NCBI RefSeq assembly: GCF_958298935.1
Contig: NC_084938.1
Span: forward strand, 6,517,501-6,581,500
Direction of reading: 5' to 3'
DNA length: 64,000 nucleotides
DNA from: Phragmites australis
Taxonomy: Eukaryota > Streptophyta > Magnoliopsida > Poales > Poaceae
Each line of letters opens with the position of its first letter. Within the stretch, counting starts at the first letter, position 1. Shown piece by piece: positions 44,415 through 56,400 of this stretch. The notes under the pieces were generated by a model, which was not told the DNA's origin, did no database searches, and saw only the letters and a list, made by a program, of their open reading frames with translations. Position numbers and translations under genes: made by a program.

Positions 44415-47400
44415 ATGTCCGTTTCTAATAAGGACCTGGACCCAGCTTTCCGTGGCTCTGGGCAAAAGGAGTATCCTTTCAGGCTTTCATTCATTTCAAT
44501 CCGTTATTACGACGTTCCTTATATTGCTTTTGTTATCTTCATGTTGCTCTATTGTGTACAGAATTGAACTGTCCTGAGATGTGCCTTCTCAGCATGTTCT
44601 ATAAATCTAATACACAGTAGAAGTCGGTGCTCATTTCCTGGAAAAGGTGGATACATTTTTTTTTTTGAAAGGGAAGGTGGATACATTTGTTGATAGTGGC
44701 CGAACTAAATAGCTATATATATATAAGCTAAGGTAAATATTGAGCAATTTACAGTGAAGGATGATATAACAATGACTGATAGTTTATCAAATACGTTCTT
44801 CAAATATTTATGGAGCACTTACGTTTACGTGGGTCGATCTTAATGTCTTTGTTAGCATATGTGGTCATTTTTTTAGTTGCTTGTGGCGCACAATGTAAAC
44901 TATGATCTTGTGTGTGTGGTGGGGGGGGGGGAGGGTGTATTTTTGAACCATTCTTCTACTCTTAATGCAATTATACATAGCTCTCCTGCGTGTTCGAGAA
45001 AAAAAAATTATGGAGCACTTGATCTCAAATTCACTATTGAATTCCACTACCCCACTATGCTTTTGGTCTTGGTCCATGGATGGCCACTGTAATCCTTAAT
45101 ACCTTGCAGTGGCTTGGAAATATGGCGCATTGAGAATTTCAAACCGGTTCCTATCCCTGCATCTTCATATGGGAAGTTTTTCATGGGTGATTCTTACATC
45201 GTCTTGAAGGTACCAAAGTGCACAATCCTCAGAATGACTTTCTCCCCTCTAATTCCTTCCTGTTATCAGTATTTTGCTTCCTTAATTTAGAAAAATCCAT
45301 GTTCAATCACCACTTTTTTACTTGTATCCAACATTGCCCTTACTTTATGTATTGCTGAACTGCACATTTGTTCTCCAATTGTTATTTGTCAAGATTATTT
45401 AGCAATCTTGCAAGCATCGTGGTAGGTCAACCATTCTATTGGTTGACTGCACAATGCAAGGTTCATTCCTTATGACTTTGATCCCGTGGTTTAAAAAAAT
45501 TAAAAAATTGCTTTTATTTCCTCTGCATTGCAGCCCTAAATCTCATCATAGCCATTCTACAACTTACAATAGCTTGTGGACTTGGTTAGCTTGGAACATT
45601 TTTCATTTTTGTTTATGGGTTAAAGGCACTTTTGAAGATCTAGATATTTGGATCAGAATTTTGCTGTAAATTTTTGATAGATGATGCAGTCTGAGGGAGT
45701 TTGTAGAACCAAACATATGAAAAGTGTTAGACAGCTATATATGGCATGCGTGTATGGGTCCAGCGCTCAGGCGTTAGCCGTCGGCCGGCCCTGTGTATTT
45801 TTGGTTAGAGAGATATGAGGAGATCTTGATGGTGCTGTTCCATAAACCACAAGATCTCCTCACCCCTATATATTTACATACCCGGTCTCTCAATCAATCA
45901 ATCAACAATTTCCACGCAATCTCATTTGCTTTCATGGTATCACGAGTCTAGGTTAATTACCTACCTTTCTTCCGCATGTAGCGCTCGCGGTTCCCTGGCG
46001 CTGCTGCTGCTCCATGGCCGGCCCTTCCCCGCCGCCACCAGTCGCCGCTCCCGTCGGCACGGTCGTTGATCCCACCGCTGCTGACGCTCCCGCCGATGCC
46101 GCCGCTCCTGCTGACCTCAAACGCGCCGAGGATGCTCGCGCCGCCAAGGAGGCCAGCGAGCACGCGGCCAAGATCGCCCGCGACGCTGCCCTCGCTCGTG
46201 CGCAGGAGGCCGAGCGCGAGGCAGCTCTCGCCTAGAAGGAGCGCGAGGCCACCGACGAGCGCCTCCGTGTCGCCCTCGACCGCGCTGCCCGTGAGCGCGC
46301 GGCGGCCGAGCCTCCTCCGCAGGACGACGCCGCCACCGGCGATGACGACGTCACCGACGCTGCTTCCAACGGCGGCGACCCGCCGCTCCTCGACGCCCTC
46401 CTCCAACACGAGGCTGCTGTCCTCCTAAATCTGCACGCACAAGCTGTTGCCGTGCAGAACATCCGCGCCCTCGTGCCCTCCTCCTCGACGTCAACTCCGC
46501 CTTCTACGCACGTTGGCGCGAATCCTTCCTGCTAACCGTCGGCAAGTTCTCCTTGCAGCAACACGTTCTCTCCGACGTTGCCGCGCCCCACTCTCCAGAT
46601 TGGGTGCGCATGGACTGCGTCGTGCAGATGTGGCTCCTTGGCACCATCTCCGACGACCTCGCCGATGCCGTCACCGAGCGCGGCGCCACTGCTCGCACCA
46701 CCTGGCTCGCCATAGTCCCAATTCCTTGGGAATCGCGCGACCCGCGCGCTCTTCGCCGACCAGGCCTTCCGATCCTTCACTCAAGGCGACCTCTCCGTCT
46801 CCGAGTACTGCCGGCGCTACAAGCGCATGGCGGAGGACCTCCGCGACCTCGGCGAGCCCATCTCCGACCGCACACTCGTCCTCAACATCATCCGTGGCCT
46901 CAACGAGCGCTTCACCGCCCTCGGTCTTCACCTCTGGCGCAGTAACCCCCTCCCCAACTTCCTCTAGGTGCGGGATGACCTGCACCTCGAGAAACTGACC
47001 ATGGCGAAGACGGCTCCCGCTGCGGCGCTCGCCGCCATCGCCAGCCACGGCAGCTCCGCGACCTCCTCTGCGTCTCCCTCCTCCGCCGCCCCGCCTCCCC
47101 ACAAAACCCAGCAGCAGGCGGTTGCTGGCTCTGGAGGCGGCGCGCCCAAGCGAGGGAAACGCGGTGGCAAGCGCGGCGGCCGCGGCTCGTAGGACGCTGG
47201 CGGCAGCTCCACTCTCGGCGGTGGCGGCTCCAACTCCGGGGGCGCAGGCGCGTCCGCCCCTGCTGGATCGAGCCAGGCCGCAAGAGCAACATGGCCCAGC
47301 TTCTATAACCCCTGGTCCGGGTCCATCCACATGTGGCCCGGACCACGGGCCCCCACCGCGCCTCTTCACCCCGTTGGGCCGGCCTACCAGCCGCACGCCT

Positions 47401-50400
47401 TTCTGGCTGCGCCCCATGGGCAGTGGGCCGGCCAGTGGGGCATGCCCCCACCCAGCGGCTATGGGCTGCAAGGTTGGGACCAGCAGACCCTCGCCGCCAA
47501 CTTTCAGACGATGTCTCTCCAGCAGCCGCAGCAGAACGAGTGGTATTTTGACTCCGGCGCCACAAATCATGACCGCCGACGCCGGTATACTTACTCCCAC
47601 TCATCTCAACTCCTTTCCGCGTAACATTGTTGTCGGTAACGGGCATCTCCTCCCCGTCACCTCCACTGGCGTCGCTCATTTCCCTCATAATCTTCATCTT
47701 AATAACGTCCTTGTTTCCCCAAGTCTTATTAAGAATCTTATTTCTGTACGTCAGTTCACTTCCGACAATAATTGTTCTGTGGAGTTTGACCCTTTTGGCT
47801 GTTCTGTGAAGGATCTTCCCTCTCGGAGAGAGATCGCCAGGTGTAACAGCTCCGGTCCCCTCTACCCGTTGCAGCTTGCGGCCTCCGCTTTTCATACCGC
47901 CACCACCTCTTCGCTGTGGCATCAGCGTCTCGGACATCCTGGTCATGAAGTCCTATCTAAGCTTGCACTGTCTTTTGGTCTTCCTTGTAATAAAAGTGCT
48001 AGCGATACTCTTTGCCATGCGTGTCAGCTTGGCCGACACATACGTCTACCTTTTCATGCGTCGTCATCACGTGCCACTCATAATTTCCAGTTAATACATT
48101 GTGATCTTTGGACCTCTCCCATTACTAGTGTCTCAGGTCACAAATATTATTTGGTTATTCTTGATGACTGTTCGCATTATCTTTGGACGTTTCCGTTACG
48201 CCTCAAGTCTGACACTTTCTCCACTCTTTCTAACTTCTTTGCTTATGTTCGCACACAGTTTGGTATCACCATAAAGGGAGTCCAGTGCGATAACGGCCGC
48301 GAATTCGACAATTCCAGCGCCCGCACGTTCTTCCTCTCCCATGGCATACACCTGCGCGTGTCCTGCCCCTACACCTCGCCCCAGAACGGTAAAGCTGAAC
48401 GCATTATTCGTACTACAAACAATGTCGTTCGCTCACTGCTGTTCCAGGCTAGCATTCCCCCCACTTTTTGGGCTGCCGCCCTTAGCACTGCCACATATCT
48501 CCTGAATATTCTTCCCACCAAAACGCTTAATTTCTCTACACCGCATTTCTCGCTCTTTGGGACACAGCCGTCGTATGAGCATCTACGCGTTTTTGGTTGC
48601 AAGTGCTATCCTAATTTTTCTGCTACTGCCGCTCACAAACTCGCTCCTCGCTCCGCCTTGTGTGTTTTCCTTGGCTACTCCCTCCACCACAAGGGTTATC
48701 TTTGCCTTGATCGTCACACAAACCGGATCATCATCTCACGCCATGTGATCTTTGAGGAGTCCTCCTTTCCCTTTTCCGAGGATTCTTCTCCTCCCACTAG
48801 AGCGGCCTTTGATTTTCTGGAGGATTATACTAATCCGGTGTCAATTCCCTTTGCACCGTCACCCCCTTTGATGCCTGCAGGTACTCATTCCGCACAGCCA
48901 CGTGCGGCATCAGGCGCATCGGCCTTCCCCAGGCACCACACACCGCCCCTGGCGCCACTGCCGCTGCAGCCCGTTCCAGCTGCGCGTGCCCCTGCAGCCC
49001 GGCTCCCTGTTGCGCGCCCTAGTGGGCCGCGCTTGGCTGCTGGGCCGCGCCGGCCCCATGGGACGCCCGCATCCGGTGGGCCGCCCCTGTCTGGTGGTCC
49101 GTCGCCGTCCGATGGACCGCAACCTCCAACTGGCGGCCCCAACGTCCCGCCAGCCGCCTTGTCTCCGCACGACGCCGGCTTCCTGAAGCCCCCCGGGCGT
49201 TTTGGCGTCGTCTACTCCAGGCGGCGGCCTGCGGCTTCACCGCCGCCCTCCCTACCGCCTCCTAGGCGGTTTGGCGCCGTCTATAGCCGGCGCCTTGCAC
49301 CAGCAACGGCGCACGCCCCCACGCCCACGGCGTCGACTCCCGCACCCGCGGCATCGCCCGCGATGTCGCCCGCACCCACGGCGCGCATCCCGGTACCGTC
49401 CATCCCTGCTACTGCTATACCGGTGACTCCCATGGCAAATCAGCATGCCATGGTCACACGTGGGAAGCATGGCTTCCGTCAGCCTGCACTGCACCATGCA
49501 GCGCCACTGTCGCCAGTTCCCCGGACTTACCGTGCCACTCTCGCTGATCCGAATTGGCGAACCGCCATGGAGGCTGAATACTCTGCTCTCCTGTCCAACC
49601 ACACATGGGATCTCCTTCCTCGACCGCCTCGGTCCAATGTGGTGACAGGCAAGTGGGTGTTCAAACATAAGTTCAAAGCTGATGGTTCTTTTGAGCGATA
49701 CAAGGCGCGTTGGGTTCTTCGTGGATTCACTCAGCGTCCGGGTGTTGATTTTGCTGAGACATTCAGTCTGGTCGTCGAACCTGCTACTGTACGGACTGTT
49801 CTCTCTTTGGCTCTCTCACGCTCCTGGCCCATCCATCAGCTTGATGTCAATAATGCCTTCCTGCACGGTACTTTGTCGGAGACAGTCTACTGCGTTCAGC
49901 CTTCGGGATTTGAAGATGTTGCTCATCCTGATTACGTGTGTCGGCTTAATCGTTCTCTTTATGGACTAAAGCAGGCACCTCGCGCTTGGTACAGCAGGTT
50001 TGCTTCCCAGCTACTGCAGCTCGGTTTTGTTGAGGCCAAATCCGACACCTCTCTGTTTGTCTATCACCGTGGAGCAGACAATGTTTATCTCTTGCTCTAC
50101 GTTGACGACATTGTGTTGACAGCCTCCTCTGCCACTTTACTCTGACGTGTTATCGGTGCTCTTCAGCAGGAGTTCTCCATGAAGGATCTTGGCGCCCTTC
50201 ATCACTTCCTTGGTATGCATGTTCAGCACACCAGCTCGGGTCTCTTTCTCTCTCAGCGGCAATACATGATTGAGATCCTTGAGCGTGCTGGGATGGCTGA
50301 TTGCAAGCCCTGTTCGACACCTGTTGATGTGAACCCGAAGCTGTCAGCAGATGGTGATCCTGTTTCTGATCCTACGGATTTCCGCAGCCTTGCTGGAGCT

Positions 50401-53400
50401 CTTCAGTATCTTACCTTCACCAGGCCGGATATTTCTTATGCGGTTCAGCAAGTCTGCTTACACATGCATGATCCTCGGGAGCCTCACCTTGCCGCACTGA
50501 AGCGCATTCTGCGCTACGTCCGTGGCACTCTGTATATGGGTCTGTTTGTGCGCCCCTCCTCTCAGTCCGATTTGGTGGTCTACTCTGATGCTGATTGGGC
50601 CGGTTGTCCCGATACGCGCAAGTCTACCTCAGGCTATGCTGTGTTTCTTGGTGACAATCTGATCTCTTGGTCCTCCAAGCGTCAGAACACCGTGTCTCGC
50701 TCCAGTGCAGAGGCTGAGTATCGAGCTGTCGCCAACGCCGTTGCGGAAGCTATCTGGTTACGCCAACTCTTGTCTGAGCTGCACACTCCTTTGCGCAAGA
50801 CAACCTTGGTGTACTGCGACAACATCAGCACTGTATACATGTCTTCGAACCCCGTTCAGCACCAGTGCACCAAACATGTGGAGATTGATCTACACTTCGT
50901 TCGGGAGCGTGTTGCACTTGGTGATGTTCGCGTCCTACATGTCCCTACGACGTCTCAGTTCGCCGACATTTTCACCAAGGGGCTGCCTTCGTCAGTCTTC
51001 ATGGAGTTCCGGTCCAGTCTAAACGTCCGTTCCACCAACGATTCAACTGCGGGGGCGTGTTAGACAGCTATATATGGCATGCGTGTATGGGTCCAGCGCT
51101 CAGGCGTTAGCCGTCGGCCGGCCCTGTGTATTTTTGGTTAGAGAGATATGAGGAGATCTTGATGGTGCTATTTCCATAAACCACAAGATCTCCTCACCCC
51201 TATATATTTACATACCCGGTCTCTCAATCAATCAATCAACAATTTCCACGCAATCTCATTTGCTTTCAAAAAGGGATGTTAGAGGAATTGTAGATGCACT
51301 AACAAAAGTTAACAAGATCGAGGAGGCCAATCTCAAATACTCTTGATTTATTCAACTATGTTACATGCAACTATTATTTAGAACATTAAAATTATATTGC
51401 AGATTGAAGTTTATTTTGCACTTGGATTTATTTTCTTTGACCGAGGGATTAAATGCAGCAAGTATGTTACTGTGAAACTTCACTAAATTTGAAGAATTTT
51501 CTTAGTAGATACGATAGGTACATAAAAGAAGGATTGACTAAGTTATATGTGTGTGTGTATACTGTATATCTATTATGTGCCTAGGCTCAATTATAGTTCA
51601 TGTTGCACCTAGCCAACTCATGGAGCCAATTCATCTCCCCGAGCGCCAACCAACCTAGCCAGGACACCCCGCGCACCAACCAACCTGGCTTCCCACCTAC
51701 AGCAAGCATGTATTCCGCAAATCTCGGACGTACCCAGAGCCGTACCCAGTTGAGAGAGACAACAGAGAAGACAATAGTAATCGAATAGCAGAGGAAGTTG
51801 CAATTGGTTACAATCAACAGGAATAGCAATTTTGGAGCTTTGACAATCGTAATTGTTGTTACCATCGCATCAGTAATAGTTAGTAACCTGTCATAACTGA
51901 CATGTTTAAAGCTAGTCGTAATCGTTTAACCAATCTCATTGTAATTGTAGTGATTTTTAACATTATTTTTAGTGATAACCATCGTAACTCAGCATTGTTA
52001 TAGGTCGCAACTGACATGTAGGTTAGTCGTTATCCGATAATCACAACTATTCTCGGTTATAACTATCGCAACAAAGCGTGATAATTAGTTGTAACTAAAT
52101 CATAATTGATCGTTACTCGTAGTAGACCTTATAAGGTAACCTAACAATAACCGATAATAATCCGTGCTGTATATGATAGTAACTAGAAATGCTCATACTG
52201 TAATTGGTAGCAACTTGTAGAGAATAGGATCGTGATTCTATGAAATTTCAGTTAATAATACCTTATCGTAATTCAGTAGTATAAACGATCTCAACTATAT
52301 AGTAACAACAATCGTAATTATGAAAATTCTTTATCACTTTTATCACAAGTATCGAAAACTTTGTGGAGAACCTAATTGTAACTAATCGTAATTCGTGGTG
52401 GATATGACTGTATCTTAGAAGCGTTCCTTGTCGTAATTGATAGTAACTCATAGTGGATAAGATCATGATTCAGTGAAAGATCACTGAAACTTATGGATCG
52501 TAACTTATAGTGCAGTGAATCGTAACCTTTTTAGTCACAACAGTCGTAGTTATGATTTAGTTGTAATTAAATCATAACTGATCGTTACTCGTAGTAGACC
52601 TTATTAGGTAACCTAACCATAACTGATAATAATTCGTGCTGTATATGATAGTAACCGGAGATACTCATACTGTAATTGGTAGCATCTTGTAGCGATTAGG
52701 ATCGTGATTTCTATGAAATTTCAGTGAATAATACCTGATCGTAATTCAGTAGTATAAACGATCTCAACTATATAGTAACAACAATCGTAATTATGAAATT
52801 TTTTAATCGCAAGTATCGAAAACTTTGTGGAGAACCTAATTGTGACTAATCGTAATTCGTGATGGATATGATTGTATCTTAGAAGTGTTCCTTGTCGTAA
52901 TTGATAGTAACTCATAGTGGATAAGATCGTGATTCAGTGAAAGACCATCGAAGCTTATGGATCGTAACTCAGTAGTGCAGGGAATCGTAACCTTTTAGTC
53001 ACAGCAGTCGTAATTACGAAAATTCTGACGTAATTAAAGAAATTCTAATTGTAATTATTTAAATTTTCTCAAAACATAGCCTTCATGGATCTTGTTTTGT
53101 TAAGCAGATTTTTTCGAACAATATGCTTTAAACGGATCGTCAATCGGACCTACTGTTCAAGACAAATCACATTTTACGGATTGAGAGCAAGAAAATATTC
53201 CCTGCATGCATGGCTCGTAGAGTGGGAAGGGAGGTGTCGTGGCATATATATATATATAGTTCAATTGGTATAGTTCCATGCTACTGGAGTCTGTAATTGT
53301 TTTGTAGTGCATCGCATGATTCATAGATCATAGTCCACATTTAGGCTCTTTGTTTGCCATATGCATACGATTTTACTATTTGTTCTGTGACTTTGTCTGT

Positions 53401-56400
53401 ATGCTTGGGGATTCAGTTGGACTATGCTCAAGGGAATTTAACATTTTTTCCACATGTGCCTTTTCCTTTCCTTCAGACAACAGCCTTGAAAAATGGTTCT
53501 CATCGCCATGATATCCATTACTGGATTGGTAAAGATACTAGTCAGGTAAATTTTTAATATCATTTGATGATATAGTTTTTGGAAAGGTTATTGAAACCGA
53601 TTTTATCCATTGTAGGACGAAGCTGGAACTGCAGCAATTTTAACAGTAGAGCTTGATGCTGCCCTTGGTGGACGTGCTGTCCAATACCGAGATGTACAAG
53701 GCAATGAAACAGAGAAGTTCCTTTCCTATTTTAGACCATGCATCATGCCACAACCAGGAGGAGTGGCATCTGGATTCAAGCATGTTGAGATCAACGAGCA
53801 GGACCATGTCACCCGTTTATATGTATGCCAAGGGAAGCATGTCGTTCATGTTAAAGAGGCAAGCGATCTACATAACTGTCTTCTTTCTTCAAACAACGGT
53901 TATTCATGTCTTGATCAGACTCACTATTCTACAACCAGGTTCCTTTTGCTCGATCGTCCCTTAATCATGATGACATATTTATTATGGATACGAAGTCCAA
54001 AATTTTCCAGTTCAATGGCTCCAACTCATCCATTCAAGAGCGAGCAAAAGCTCTTGAAGTTGTGCAGTACATCAAAGATACATTTCATGAGGGAAAGTGT
54101 GAAATTGCATCTGTTGGTGAGCAATTCTATTCACCTTCTGTGGTATTGGTAATTAGAATGACTAGATATGACTGTTTGCATTTTTCTTAGAGGATGGTAG
54201 GTTGATGGCTGATGCCGAAGCTGGTGAATTTTGGGGTTTTTTTGGTGGCTTTGCCCCTCTTCCAAGGAGGGCACCCACGGAAGACAATGAGAAACATGAG
54301 GAAACTGCTTTCAAATTGCTATGGTAATTGACTGAGGTTTTATTCCATTTATGGAAAACTCTGTTATTCAATTGCCAACAAGAACAGTTTCCATTTGAAT
54401 TCAGTTAGTAATTTATAGAACATTTACCTTTTCAGTTTTAACCAAGGAAAGCTGGAGCCTATTAACTACGAATCCTTAGCACATGAATTACTTGAGACAA
54501 GCAAGTGTTACTTCTTAGACTGTGGCTCCGAATTGTATGTTTGGATGGGCAGAACTACAACCTTGCAGGAGAGGAAGGGTGCTAGTGAAGCTGCTGAGGT
54601 AATATTTGTTTGACAAGTTACATCTGTTATTTCACCGCACTCTTATGAAATATCATGTTATACTTTTGAAAATGCTGAGTCATGCTGACACTTCCTGAAG
54701 CGTTCATTAATTTTGTAATGTGACATATGTTTCCTTCAGTTTATTACACAGCTTATTGGATCTATTATCCCTCTACCCTTTAGAGGCTTGTTTACTTCTT
54801 CATGCTCCCACAAAGATAATGTTGCATTGGATTATCTTTCTGACATAACTTTTTTGTTGAACTATATGTTGCTGTGATGTTTACTGTTTATTTACGTAAT
54901 TGCCTATGTAGAAATTGCTCTCTGATGCTAACCGAGCAAAAACACATATAATCAAAGTGATTGAAGGATTTGAGACTGTTATGTTCAAGTCAAAATTTAT
55001 AGAGTGGCCGCAGACACCTGACTTGAAATTGTCATCTGAGGATGGAAGAGGCAAAGTTGCAGGTTATTATTTGCAAATTTACCAGTTTCAGCGTATTTTT
55101 TTCCTAGTTTATGTAAGGTTTTCTAACCTTCCTAATTTGATCAACTATTTTCTTCTTGAAGCTCTTCTTAAACGCCAGGGCTTAAATGTTAAGGGTTTGA
55201 TGAAAGCTGCTCCTGCTAAAGAAGAACCTCAACCCTATATTGATTGCACTGGCAACTTGCAGGTATTTCTGCACTTTTCAGGCTTTTTTGCCATTCTAAA
55301 GTAGTCATGTAGGCTAGTATTATCTTTTGTTTTTCATTATTTTTATTTTTTCTTCTCAATTTCATTTTAGCATTCCAAATATTCTCATATTAGTGGTCTT
55401 CTAACGGGGAGAACGAGAGCTCTACCATTGAGCTCAACGAATCTTCTGATGATACCAATAGATGATTTGTATGAAAAATTCATGAAGCTGAGGTCAAGGA
55501 AGCTTTAAAAAGAATGAAAGGAGGCAAGACGATAGGCCGTGATAGTATCCCCATTTAGGTGTGAAGATGTCTTGGAGATACAGTGATAGCATGCTAACTA
55601 AGCTCTTCAACTTAATTTTTTGGTCAAACAAGATGCTCGAAGAATGGAGAACAAGTTATCTTAGTACCAATCTTCAAGAAAAAGGAGATATTCAAAGTTG
55701 TACTAATTATTGTGGAATTAAGTTGATGAGCCATACAATGAAGCTATGAGAGAGAGTTATTGAACATTGCCTAAGAAGAATGACGGGAATTACCAAAAAT
55801 CATTTTGGTTTCATGCCTGGGAGGTCGACCATAGAAGTAATTTTCTTGATAAGGCAACTTATGGAGAGATATAGGGAACAAAAGAAGGACCTGCATATGG
55901 TATTCATTGACTTGGAGAAGGTTTACGACAAAATACCGAGAAATATCATGTGGTGGGTATTGGAGAAACACAAAGTCCTAACAAAGTACATTACCCTTAT
56001 CAAAGATATGTACAATAACGTTGTGACAAGTGTTCGGACAACTAAAAGTGTCATCGATGACTTTCCGCTTCAAATAGGACTACATCAAGGTATGAGGGAG
56101 AAGATGTTAGTCTTGGTGGACAGGTGGTTCCCAATAATGATACTTTTCGATATTTGGGATCGATGCTACAGAAGGATGGTGATATCGATGAAGATGTTAG
56201 TTATAGAATCAAAGCCGGATGGATGAAATGACGCTAAGCTTCTGACATCCTTTGTGACAACCGATGTTATGTCCAAACCATTGGATATGCCCAAACCTAA
56301 CATGGGAGATTGAGCATAGTGGGATACTAAGACGCGTTGATAATGTGAAGAGAGGCAGAGGTCGACTAAACCTAACATGGGAGGAGTCTGTAAAGAGAGA

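Larger units (their letters stand above)
45726..51268 (+). mobile_element. Copia LTR retrotransposon in villin intron 2, young but inactivated
   Basis: LTRs at 45726-45934 and 51058-51268 (about 210 bp, TGTTAGACAG..TGCTTTCA) differ at only about three positions. The flanking duplication AAAAG (45721-45725 and 51269-51273) is perfect. A primer-binding site beginning TGGTATCA directly follows the left LTR, and a G-rich tract (GCGGGGGCG) directly precedes the right one. Same strand as villin. Internal order gag, protease, integrase, RT, RNase H is Ty1/copia. The intron it sits in is now 8.3 kb. Confidence 0.95.

Noticed and set aside
46671..47946. Long minus-strand open frames of about 309 and 344 codons
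   Set aside because: They are antisense shadows of the GC-rich Copia gag/pol region, with no domain and compositional arginine/glycine bias.
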